A program made the translations under genes and the position numbers. The notes under the pieces were generated by a model. The model did no database searches. It saw nothing but the letters and a program-made list of their open reading frames with translations, and was not told where the DNA came from. DNA of 64,000 nt from Streptomyces guryensis (GTDB taxonomy: Bacteria > Actinomycetota > Actinomycetes > Streptomycetales > Streptomycetaceae), in NCBI RefSeq assembly GCF_021261325.1, contig NZ_JAJSBI010000017.1, forward strand, positions 62,001 through 126,000, in the 5' to 3' direction. Of the stretch, positions 17,270 to 25,529 are shown in pieces (position 1 is the first letter of the stretch; the number at the start of each line of letters is the position of its first letter).

Positions 17270-17464
17270 CAATGCCTCCCGGGGCGCCCGCCGGGGACCG
17301 GGAGAACGGCGCCCTCGATCACGATAAGGGGATGCCGCAGGGCGCGCCTCCGGGCGGGCGGGACCGCGCGGGACGCCCTACCCTGCGCTCCTTCGCTGCC
17401 GACAGGGCGGTTCTGCTGCCAGTTCGACCACCGTGCCACCCGATGGGCTGAAAGGTGAATAAGC

Positions 17465-17492
17465 CATAACTCGGACGGTTCCTCGGCGTTCT
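17465..17492 (+). promoter_or_regulatory. Likely sigma-BldN promoter of the chaplin gene
   Basis: CATAAC, 16 bases, then CGTTCT. The sigma-BldN consensus is CGTAAC-N16-CGTTGA; spacing is exact with three mismatches. It lies ~75 bp before the chaplin ATG, the class of gene this sigma factor transcribes. Confidence 0.5.
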
Positions 17493-17566
17493 ATCCGGTG
17501 CGGGTGAATGCCCGTTTCTCCGGCGCGGGTATGTGCCCGCAGCCATGTCTGGAAGGCAGGGAACCT

Positions 17567-18274
17567 ATGAGAAGGGTTACCCGAAACGGTGTGATCGCCG
17601 TCGCCGCTGCATCGGGAGCGATGGCGTTGACGGTTCCGGCGTACGCCGTGGCCGGGGCGGACGGCGCGACCGCCGGCTCGCCCGGTGTGACCTCCGGCAA
17701 CACCGCCCAGCTCCCGGCCCACGTTCCGGCGAACGTGTGCGGGACCACCACGAACGTGGCGGGGGTCCTCAACCCGGCCGCGGGCAGCAGCTGCAGCAAC
17801 AAGAGCGCGGTCGGCAAGCGTTCGGCCGACGACGGCGCAGCCCACGGCAGCAGTGAGGATTCGCCGGGCGTGCTCTCCGGCGACGCCGCCCAGCTCCCGG
17901 TCCACCTCCCGGTGAATGCCGACGGGAACACGGGGAACGTGGCCGGCGCCGACGACGCGGCCACCGACGACGAGTCCACGAACAACTCCGGCGCTCACGC
18001 CTGCTCCTGCAGCGACCCGGAGCCGACCGTCCCGTCCGAGGCGCCGCCACAGCCCGTGACCGTCCCGGCGAAGGTTCATCCGAAGCCTGTGACCGCCCCG
18101 CCCAAGGCACACACGCGGTCGGTGCCCGTCCAGCACGCCGCCCCCCGCAAGGCGCCGGCCGCCCTCGCCCACACCGGCACCGACCAGACACTGCCCGCCG
18201 CCCTGGCGAGCGCCGTGCTGGTACTGGGCGGAGCCGCCATCCGCCGGCGCTTCCGTCCAGGTCCGGGGCGCTGA
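17567..18274 (+). CDS. Long chaplin with LAHTG sorting signal
   Basis: A 235-residue secreted surface protein of aerial hyphae and spores. After the signal peptide (~1-30, ending near PAYAVAGA) comes a chaplin domain (~37-75; SPGVTSGNTAQLPAHVPANV) with two cysteines. A second chaplin-like domain follows (~105-145; SPGVLSGDAAQLPVHLPVNA). Then come a Pro/Thr/Lys-rich wall-spanning stretch and a C-terminal sortase signal: LAHTG, a hydrophobic helix and an Arg-rich tail. Chaplins assemble into amyloid rodlets; long ones are fixed to the wall by sortase. The second domain lacks the usual cysteine pair. Confidence 0.92.
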   Translation: MRRVTRNGVIAVAAASGAMALTVPAYAVAGADGATAGSPGVTSGNTAQLPAHVPANVCGTTTNVAGVLNPAAGSSCSNKSAVGKRSADDGAAHGSSEDSPGVLSGDAAQLPVHLPVNADGNTGNVAGADDAATDDESTNNSGAHACSCSDPEPTVPSEAPPQPVTVPAKVHPKPVTAPPKAHTRSVPVQHAAPRKAPAALAHTGTDQTLPAALASAVLVLGGAAIRRRFRPGPGR

Positions 18275-18396
18275 GCTCGCTCGGCAACGGCTCAAACCCA
18301 CCGTGACGCGCCCCGCAAGATCCGCAAGGATGCTGCGGGGCGCGGTCGATCACCGCGCCCGTTGTCCGCCGTACCACCACGGATTGGAGCGCGCGC

Positions 18397-19251
18397 ATGA
18401 CCTCCGCTGCCCTCGAAGCCCTCGTCGTCACCCAGGCCCGACCCGAGGACTGGCCGGTGATCAGCGGATGGGCCGCGGACGAGGGATGGAACCCGGGAGC
18501 GGCCGACGAAGCGGCGTTCTTCGCGCAGGACCCCGACGGTTTCTTCCTCGGCCGGATCGACGGCGAACCGGTGTCGGCGATCTCCGTCGTCAACTACGGC
18601 CCCGACTATGCCTTCCTCGGCTGCTACCTCGTCCGGCCCGACCTGCGCGGCCGTGGCCACGGGCTCACCACCTGGAAGGCCGCGCTGGCCCACGCCGGCG
18701 GTCGCACCATCGGGCTCGACGGGGTGGTGGCCCAGCAGGACAACTACCGCCGCTCCGGTTTCGAACTCGCCCACCGCACCGTCCGGTTCACCGGAAGCGT
18801 GCCCGCAGCCGGGACGCCGGCCGGCGTGTACGCGGTGCAGGAAGGCGACCTGGCCGACCTCCTCGCCTACGACAGCGCCTGCCACCCGGCCGACCGCCCG
18901 CGCTTCCTGGCCCACTGGCTCACCGGCACCGGACACCGCGCCCTCGTCCGCCGTACCGGCGACCGCGTCACCGGCTACGGAGTGATCCGGCCCGGCCATG
19001 ACTCGCTCCGCATCGGCCCGCTGTTCGCCGACACCCCCGAGGACGCACAGGCCCTGTTCACCGCCCTGACCGCCGAGGCCGCCGGCAGCGAGGTCGCCGT
19101 GGACGTGCCCGAGACGAACGCGCCGGGCATCGCCCTGGCCGAACGGGCAGGCTTCACCCCCTCCTTCGAGACGGCCCGCATGTACACGGGCCCGGTCCGC
19201 CGCCACGCGCAGGACCGCGTCTTCGGCGTCACGACCCTTGAACTGGGCTAG
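18397..19251 (+). CDS. Tandem GNAT N-acetyltransferase
   Basis: A 284-residue protein with two GNAT-like halves. Residues ~10-140 hold the acetyl-CoA motif A (CYLVRPDLRGRGHGLTTW, R-x-x-G-x-G/H) and the LDGVVAQQDNYRRSGF signature. Residues ~145-280 match the C-terminal GNAT domain (Acetyltransf_18 type), ending ALAERAGFTPSFETARMYTG. The substrate is unknown. GGAG lies 8 bases before the ATG. Its stop overlaps the stop of the convergent methyltransferase gene by 3 bases. Confidence 0.85.
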   Translation: MTSAALEALVVTQARPEDWPVISGWAADEGWNPGAADEAAFFAQDPDGFFLGRIDGEPVSAISVVNYGPDYAFLGCYLVRPDLRGRGHGLTTWKAALAHAGGRTIGLDGVVAQQDNYRRSGFELAHRTVRFTGSVPAAGTPAGVYAVQEGDLADLLAYDSACHPADRPRFLAHWLTGTGHRALVRRTGDRVTGYGVIRPGHDSLRIGPLFADTPEDAQALFTALTAEAAGSEVAVDVPETNAPGIALAERAGFTPSFETARMYTGPVRRHAQDRVFGVTTLELG

Positions 19252-19976
19252 CGCGCCACCGCCGTGAGCAGCACCATCCCCGAGTCCCCGTAGTCCGGCA
19301 GGGTCGGGTCGGTGTCGATGTGGTTGACGGACAGGTCGCGGGTCATGGGGGTGAACACCCTGGTGACGATCTCCGGGTCCACCGGGCAGCCCGGCCAGCG
19401 CGACACCGGCCCGATGCGGTAGGTGGGCATGTTCTCCATGAAGGCGGCCACCAGGTGCCCGCCGGGGACCACGCAGCGGACGAAGGCTCGGCAGAAGTCG
19501 GTGAACTCCGCGTAGTCCTCGGTGGCGCCCTCGGCGACGAAGTGCATGGACGCGAGGTCGTACCCGGCGGGCTCCAGCTCCCTGACGTCGGCGTGGACGA
19601 CGTTGACGTGCGCGAGTGCCCCGGCCAGTGTGGCCGGCAGGTCGGGATTGAGGCGTCGGCACAGCGCGTGGAACGGCCGCCAGCTGGCGTCCGGGCCGCA
19701 CAGGATCTGCCGCTCCAAGTAGGCGACGTTGCTCGTACCCGCCTCGACGGCCTCGATCCTGCGGCTTGCGGCGGCAGCGAGGATCAGCGGATACAGGTTG
19801 GGTCCGGCCCCGAACTCCACCGAGCGGTCGACGGAGCCCGGTGCGAGGCGGCGGTAGAACGCCGAGTGGTGGGTGATGACCGCGGCGTCGGAGGGATGCA
19901 GATCGCGGTAGTTCTCCGCGAGATAGTCCGCGACCGGCCAGCTGTCCCAGTCGACGTCGTCGTTGTGCGTCGCCAT
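19248..19976 (-). CDS. SAM-dependent methyltransferase (NNMT/PNMT/TEMT-like)
   Basis: A 242-residue class I methyltransferase. DWPVADYL/ENYRDLHPSDA-type residues open the protein. Motif I is SVEFGAGPNLYPLILAAA (~53-70), the acidic loop is EAVEAGTSNVAYLE, and VVHADVRELEP (~117) and PGGHLVAAFMENM (~175) follow. In this family the acceptor is an amine or small N/S nucleophile. It starts 7 bases after the stop of the GGDEF-EAL-oxoamine synthase gene, so the two are surely co-transcribed; it may methylate the amine product of that enzyme. Confidence 0.82.
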   Translation of the reverse strand: MATHNDDVDWDSWPVADYLAENYRDLHPSDAAVITHHSAFYRRLAPGSVDRSVEFGAGPNLYPLILAAAASRRIEAVEAGTSNVAYLERQILCGPDASWRPFHALCRRLNPDLPATLAGALAHVNVVHADVRELEPAGYDLASMHFVAEGATEDYAEFTDFCRAFVRCVVPGGHLVAAFMENMPTYRIGPVSRWPGCPVDPEIVTRVFTPMTRDLSVNHIDTDPTLPDYGDSGMVLLTAVAR

Positions 19977-19983
19977 GGCCGGC

Positions 19984-22900
19984 TCAGACCTTCGCCCTCA
20001 GCGGGAACCGCGCGGCCAGCCGGGTCAGGGTGCCGTTCAGCCGCTCGATGTCGTCGTCCGAGTTCAGGGCCGTGATCTGGACCCGGAAGCCCACCCGGTC
20101 CCGCGGCACCAGCGGATAGGCGGCCAGCGTCACGTAGATGCCCTCCTCCCACAGGAACGCCGCGACCGCGTCGAGGTCGTCAGCGTTGGCCAGCGGGATC
20201 TCGATGATCGGCAGCCGGTCACTGTTCAGGGTGGTGATGTCCAGCCCGTCGAGGTGATCCAGCACCCGGGTGGTCCTGCGGTACAGCTCGGCGCGCAGGA
20301 CGTCGCCGCGGCGGTCGTTGACCTCCAGCCCGGCCAGAGCCGTGGCCAGGGAGGCCGAAGGAGAGGGACCCGAGTACAGGTAGGGTCCGGCCGCTGTCTT
20401 CAGGCGGTTCTTCAGCTCGGTGGGCAGGGCGAGGAAGGCGAGCAGCGACGAGTACGCCTTCGAGAAACCGGAGACGAGCACGATCCCCTCGTACGACTCG
20501 CCGGTGTGCCGCACCACGCCGTTGCCGCGCGAGCCGTAGGGACAGAGCTCCTCGGGCCCGCGCTCCCCGATCACCCCGAACCCGTGCGCGTCGTCGACGT
20601 AGAGCGTCGCGCCCCCGGCGCGGCAGACCGCGGCCAGCGTGGGCAGGTCGGGCAGGTTGCCGGTCATGCTGTTCACGCCGTCCAGGCACACCAGCCGCGG
20701 CAGCCCGGCCGGCACCGAGGCCAGCAAGGTCTCCAGTTCGTCGGGGCGTTCGGCGTGGAAGCGGTGCAGAGTGGCGCCCTGGCCGCGGGCCACCACGCAG
20801 CCGTCGTACACCGTCCTGTGCGCCGTCGCCTCCACGAACACATGGCCCGCCCCCGCCAGCACCGGGATCGCCGCGGCGTGGATCAGGGTCAGCGTGGGCA
20901 GCAGCAGTGTGTCCGGCGCGCCCAGCAGGCCCGCCAGGCGTGCCTCGATCTCCGGGTACAGGCGGGGGCTGCCCAGCAGCCGCGACCAGCTGGGGTGCGT
21001 GCCCCAGCGCCGCAGAACGGGATCCACGGAGTCGATGATCTCCGGATCCCAGTCGAAGCCCAGGTAGTTGCAGGACGCGAAGTCGACCAGCCAGTGGCCA
21101 CGGCTGCGGATGTGCCGGCCGCGAACCTCGTCCAGTACCGCGTCGCTCATGGGGCTGGTCCGCCGCAGGTGCTCGAGGTCCGCCCACAGCGCCGCCCGCC
21201 GCTCCCGGGACGCGGGCCGTGCCGCCGGTACGGCCACCGCCTTGGTGGCCTCGGAGCCGGGCGCGTAGCAGCGTCCCTCGCTCTCCCGCAGCACGCGCTC
21301 GCTCTGCTCCAGCGTCATCGGCTTGGCGAACAGATAGCCCTGCCCGAACCGGCAGCCCATGCCGGCCAGCAGGTCGCGCTGAGCGGTGTCCTCGATCCCC
21401 TCGGCGATCACCTGCAGGCCCAGGGTGTCGGCGATCCGCACGATGCCCTCGACGAGCGCGACCTGCTGGGCGTCGCGCGTGATGTCGTCGATGAACGTCT
21501 TGTCGATCTTCAGCGCGTCGATGGGGAAGTCCCGCAGATAGCGCAGCGAGGAGAAGCCGGTGCCGAAGTCGTCGATCGCGATGTGCACGCCCAGCTCCTT
21601 CAGGGAGCGCAGCACCGACTGGATCTGGGTGTCGCGGCGCAGCAGCACCGTCTCCGTGAGCTCCAACTGCAGCGAACCGGGGGCGAGTCCGGGCGTGCGC
21701 AGCGCCTCGCCGACCTGTTCCAGGAACCCCACGTCGCGGAACTGGCGGGCGGACACGTTCACGCTGACGTACGGCGGGGTGACGGGTCCGGGCAGCCGCT
21801 GGAGTCCCACGATGTCGCTGACCGCGTTCTCCAGGACCCACGCCCCCAGCACCGCGATGTGCCCGGTCTCCTCGGCCAGCGAGATGAACTGCTCCGGTCT
21901 GACGGGCCGGTGGGGCGCCTTCGGCCAGCGGATCAGTGCCTCGAAGCCGACGACCTCGCCCGCGACGATGTCCACCACCGGCTGGTAGCGCAGGGCGAAC
22001 TCCTTGCCGGCGACCGCCTCGGCGAGCCGGCTCTGCAGGTCGTGCCGCTCGACCATGCGGGTGTGCAGCAGCGGCTGGAAGCGCCGCCACTGCCGCTTGC
22101 CGGCCGACTTCGCCGCATACAGTGCGAGGTCGGCGTGGCTGAGCAGTTCCTCCGCGTCCGTGCTGTCGCGGGCCGTGGCCACCCCCACGCTGGCGGAGAC
22201 CGTCACCTTCTCGTCCGCGAGGGCGAACGGCCTGGTCAGTGTCTGTATCACCTGGGCCGCCAGCAGCTCCGCGTCGAGCGGTTCGCGGGCGTCCTCCATC
22301 AGGACGGCGAACTCGTCGCCGCCCAGCCGGGCCGCGGTGTCGGTGCGCCGCAGCGTCTTGGACAGGCGGTCGCCGACGGCGATCAGCAGGTGGTCGCCTG
22401 CCGAGTGCCCGAGTGTGTCGTTGACCAGCTTGAAGTCGTCCAGGTCGATGAAGAGCAGACAGGTCATGGACGACTCGCGGCGGCCGCGCAGCAGCGCGCG
22501 TTCGATCCGTTCGAGCAGCAGGGTGCGGTTGGGCAGGCCGGTCAGCGAGTCGTGGAAGGCCCGTTGGGTCAGCTCGTGGGCCAGCCGGCGCTGCTCGGTC
22601 ACATCGCGCAGCGTGACGACCAGTCCGGCCACCGTCCGCTCGTCCCGGAAGTCGCTGCACCGCACCTCCACCTCGACGCGGCCCGCCCGGTGCCGCACCC
22701 ACCAGTGGTCGTGGGTGGCCCGCGGCCCGGTCTCCCGCACGGCCGTGAGCTCCCGGGCCGCCCGGTGCCGGTCCCGCGGGTCGACCAGATCGGGCAGCGA
22801 GGCGCCGGCCACGTCGGAGGTGCCGAAGACGGTCGCCGCCGAGGGGCTGGCGTACCGGATGGTGTTGTCGTCCTCGACGATGAGGATGACGTCCGAGGTG

Positions 22901-24300
22901 TTGCGCACCAGCGTGCGGAAGTACGCCTCGCTCTCCCTGCGGACGATCTCCTGGCGCAGGGCGATGCGCTCCATGGCCAGCCCGGCGTGCGAGGCCAGGA
23001 TCTCCATCGAGCCGCGCGTCTCGGAGAGCGGCCCGGCCGGCCCTGCGACCAGCAGGACGCCCGGGATGTCTCCGTAGGGGCGGTCGGGCGGGATCATCAG
23101 GCACACCAGGACGGTCGCCGAGTCGTCCAGCTCGGCGCGGGTGTCGGTACCCAGTTCGCCGGCGTGCACGATCTGCGCGTGATGGAACGCCAGATCCGGC
23201 GCGCGCTCGGCGGGCAGCAGCAGGGTCCGGTGGCCGACCATGGTGCCGAGGAGCCGGTCGACGGCGGCCTCGCAGGACCGCGCGACCTCCTGCTGCCGCA
23301 CCGCCGAGACCAGCGAGGCGGCCGCCCGGCGCAGCGCCAGCTCCCGCATCACGGCCTTGCGGTGGGCCACGACCATGCCCGACAGCCGAAGGATCACCAG
23401 CAGGAAGAGCAGGCCGGAGAAGGCCGCGATCACGGCCGCGTCGTGCGCCGAGCGCGTCAGTCCCTCGTACAGCAGGATCCCCGGCGCGATGAGGGTGACC
23501 GCGGCCAGCATCACCAGCCGCCGCGGCGGCGGCAGCAGGGAGCCCTGCTGGGGCACGGCGGCGGTCAGTTCCACCATGTCCGGGTGCAGTGCGGCCTGGC
23601 CCCAGGCCGTGTAGAAGACGATCCAGCCGGCATCCAGCACCGTGCCCGCCTGCCAGCTGTTGTTGAGCTGCAGGATCCCGTACGCGATGTCGAAGCCGAG
23701 CAGCGTCACCGTGCCGACGACCAGGTACTGCACCGACCGGTTGTGCCGGTCGACCGGATTCGGTGTCAGCAGCCGTGCCAGCAGGGCCAGGACCAGCACG
23801 TCGCCGAGGGGATAGGCGATGCTGATGGCCCGCTGCTGCCAGGTCAGCCCCTCCACTTTGGTGAGCGGCTGCACCAGGTACACCCACACGGGCAGCGCCA
23901 GGCCCGCGGTGATCATCAGCGCGTCGAGCAGGCTCGGCAGGTCGTGGCCCGCCCAGCGGTATCTGACCAGGCCGGACAGCCCGATGGCGAAGAGCGGATA
24001 CGTCGTGAGGTAGGAGGCGTCCGCGGGGGAGGGGAACGGGTTGGAGGCGTGGAAGTACTCCTCGACGACGTTGTAGTAGGTGTCGCCCGCGATGAAGGTG
24101 AGCAGTGCGGCGGCGAGCACCCACCAGGGCCAGCGGTGGGCGGGTCGGTTGACGTGGCTGCCGATCACCACGGCGGCGGTGCCGGAGAGGCCGATGACGG
24201 CCCACACCGGGGCGCGCGCGGCGGGCACCGTCAGGTAGATGGCCGTGGCGGCGGCGACCAGCGCTACATGTGCGGCCATCAGCCGCTTCGCCGGCAGCAA
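19984..24300 (-). CDS. Membrane PAS-GGDEF-EAL protein fused to an alpha-oxoamine synthase-like domain
   Basis: A ~1438-residue single ORF. Residues ~5-290 hold about ten hydrophobic helices. Then come a GAF-like region (~300-430), a PAS domain (~440-560), GGDEF (~565-735; intact RLGGDEFAVL) and EAL (~745-1000; GFEALIRW, NVSARQF, AIDDFGTGFSSL, KIDKTFID, AEGIE), as in RmdB-like c-di-GMP enzymes. Residues ~1030-1438 are a PLP-dependent fold type I domain of the AONS/KBL/SPT/CqsA group: NYLGFDWDPEI, HRTVYDGC, VDDAHGFGVIG and the PLP lysine in SGFSKAYSS (~1279). No stop or good internal ribosome site divides them. The TTG at 24300 has GGAGG 9 bases upstream; ATG 24279 is the alternative. Confidence 0.82.
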   Translation of the reverse strand: MLPAKRLMAAHVALVAAATAIYLTVPAARAPVWAVIGLSGTAAVVIGSHVNRPAHRWPWWVLAAALLTFIAGDTYYNVVEEYFHASNPFPSPADASYLTTYPLFAIGLSGLVRYRWAGHDLPSLLDALMITAGLALPVWVYLVQPLTKVEGLTWQQRAISIAYPLGDVLVLALLARLLTPNPVDRHNRSVQYLVVGTVTLLGFDIAYGILQLNNSWQAGTVLDAGWIVFYTAWGQAALHPDMVELTAAVPQQGSLLPPPRRLVMLAAVTLIAPGILLYEGLTRSAHDAAVIAAFSGLLFLLVILRLSGMVVAHRKAVMRELALRRAAASLVSAVRQQEVARSCEAAVDRLLGTMVGHRTLLLPAERAPDLAFHHAQIVHAGELGTDTRAELDDSATVLVCLMIPPDRPYGDIPGVLLVAGPAGPLSETRGSMEILASHAGLAMERIALRQEIVRRESEAYFRTLVRNTSDVILIVEDDNTIRYASPSAATVFGTSDVAGASLPDLVDPRDRHRAARELTAVRETGPRATHDHWWVRHRAGRVEVEVRCSDFRDERTVAGLVVTLRDVTEQRRLAHELTQRAFHDSLTGLPNRTLLLERIERALLRGRRESSMTCLLFIDLDDFKLVNDTLGHSAGDHLLIAVGDRLSKTLRRTDTAARLGGDEFAVLMEDAREPLDAELLAAQVIQTLTRPFALADEKVTVSASVGVATARDSTDAEELLSHADLALYAAKSAGKRQWRRFQPLLHTRMVERHDLQSRLAEAVAGKEFALRYQPVVDIVAGEVVGFEALIRWPKAPHRPVRPEQFISLAEETGHIAVLGAWVLENAVSDIVGLQRLPGPVTPPYVSVNVSARQFRDVGFLEQVGEALRTPGLAPGSLQLELTETVLLRRDTQIQSVLRSLKELGVHIAIDDFGTGFSSLRYLRDFPIDALKIDKTFIDDITRDAQQVALVEGIVRIADTLGLQVIAEGIEDTAQRDLLAGMGCRFGQGYLFAKPMTLEQSERVLRESEGRCYAPGSEATKAVAVPAARPASRERRAALWADLEHLRRTSPMSDAVLDEVRGRHIRSRGHWLVDFASCNYLGFDWDPEIIDSVDPVLRRWGTHPSWSRLLGSPRLYPEIEARLAGLLGAPDTLLLPTLTLIHAAAIPVLAGAGHVFVEATAHRTVYDGCVVARGQGATLHRFHAERPDELETLLASVPAGLPRLVCLDGVNSMTGNLPDLPTLAAVCRAGGATLYVDDAHGFGVIGERGPEELCPYGSRGNGVVRHTGESYEGIVLVSGFSKAYSSLLAFLALPTELKNRLKTAAGPYLYSGPSPSASLATALAGLEVNDRRGDVLRAELYRRTTRVLDHLDGLDITTLNSDRLPIIEIPLANADDLDAVAAFLWEEGIYVTLAAYPLVPRDRVGFRVQITALNSDDDIERLNGTLTRLAARFPLRAKV

Positions 24301-24695
24301 GGGCAAACGCCTCCCCCCGTTGGAGGAGACCGGGCCGTCCACCTGGTCTGGTCGTCCTGGCTTCCTAGATCGTAGGCACTGCGGCCGGACGAGTGCATCT
24401 CGGGAGGGCGGGCCGCGACCATCGGGCGCTGGGGCCGTGGCAGCGGCCGTGCGGCGTACCTCGTCCGCCGCCGTCCCCGGTGCGACCGGGCGGAAGGTCC
24501 GCGCCGGCGGCATGGGTCCCGACACGCCGGTACGGCGGTTGCTGCGACGACGCCGCGGACGCGATCCGCGGGGACCCACCCCCACCGAGCAGGGCCGGCA
24601 ACCGGGACCGGCTGAGCGCCACCGGGCGGCGGTACCGTCGGACGGCGCCCCGAAAACCTGTTGCCGCGCCTGTCCCCGGATGCTGGAGTGAGTTC
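24301..24695. other. Intergenic region, 395 bases
   Basis: This divergent spacer lies between the c-di-GMP fusion gene and a GNAT gene. Frames running into it from both sides have weak codon bias and no family sequence. I see no clear promoter or repeat beyond the ribosome sites of the flanking genes. Confidence 0.5.
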
Positions 24696-25472
24696 ATGGA
24701 TCATGCCGGGGTGCTCGCCCTCTTCGACCGTGACGTGCGCGAAGGCGCCCAGCCCGACGGCCCCGACGCGCGCGTCGAGCGGGTCGGCGGCGTGGTCCGC
24801 CACGTCTCCTCGGCCCGCGGCTGGAACGGCGTCCTGTGGTCCGGCCTGGACGAGACGGGCGCCGACGCGGCGATCGCCGAGCAGATCGCGTACTTCTCCG
24901 GGCTCGGCCACGAGTTCGAGTGGAAGCTGTACGGGCACGACCGGCCGCTCGATCTCGGGCAGCGGCTGAGGGCCGCCGGCTTCGAGGCCGAGCCCGAGGA
25001 GACGCTGATGATCGCCGAGGTGGCCGGCCTCGACGTCAAGGCCGAGCCGCCCGAGGGGATCCGTCTGCTGTCCGTCACCGACGCGGCGGGAGTCGACCTC
25101 GTGGCCGACGTGCACGGGCAGGCCTTCGGCACCGACAGCTCCCGGATACGGCACCAACTGCTCGCCCGGCTGACGGAGGAGCCGGACACGGTCGTCGCCA
25201 CCGTCGCCCTCGCCGGTGACGAACCGGTGAGCGCGGCCCGTATGGAGTTCGTGCCCGGCACCCGGTTCGCCGGTCTGTGGGGCGGCGGCACCGTCGAGGC
25301 CTGGCGCGGCCGCGGGGTCTACCGTGCGCTGGTCGCCCACCGGGCCCGCGCCGCCGCGGAGCGCGGCTACCGCTATCTCCAGGTCGACGCCTCCAGCCAG
25401 AGCCGCCCCATCCTCGAACGCCTGGGCTTCGAGCCACTGACCACGACGACGCCGTACACCTACGTGCCGTAG
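24696..25472 (+). CDS. GNAT N-acetyltransferase
   Basis: A 258-residue protein. The GNAT core is C-terminal (~130-258): SAARMEFVPGTRFAGLWGGG, acetyl-CoA loop VEAWRGRGVYRALVAHRARA (~200-219), then YRYLQVDASSQSRPILERLG and a final FEPLTTTTPY. The N-terminal ~125 residues are a family-specific helical/beta region. The substrate is unknown. GGAG lies 8 bases before the ATG. It is followed 57 bases later by the epimerase gene, possibly on the same transcript. Confidence 0.85.
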   Translation: MDHAGVLALFDRDVREGAQPDGPDARVERVGGVVRHVSSARGWNGVLWSGLDETGADAAIAEQIAYFSGLGHEFEWKLYGHDRPLDLGQRLRAAGFEAEPEETLMIAEVAGLDVKAEPPEGIRLLSVTDAAGVDLVADVHGQAFGTDSSRIRHQLLARLTEEPDTVVATVALAGDEPVSAARMEFVPGTRFAGLWGGGTVEAWRGRGVYRALVAHRARAAAERGYRYLQVDASSQSRPILERLGFEPLTTTTPYTYVP

Positions 25473-25529
25473 CCGGGGTCACACCCACCGCGATGTCACA
25501 TCCGCGGGCGCCCGATCCGTCGCACGGTC

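Noticed and set aside
20219..24205. A 1328-codon minus-strand ORF in another frame of the same region
   Set aside because: Arg/Gly/Ala-rich frame-shifted shadow of the fusion gene, without any recognisable family sequence.
19963..24375. A 1470-codon plus-strand ORF opposite the GGDEF-EAL fusion gene
   Set aside because: Composition is dominated by Gln, Arg, Val and His as expected for antisense of GC-biased codons; no domain is visible, while the opposite strand has clear motifs throughout.
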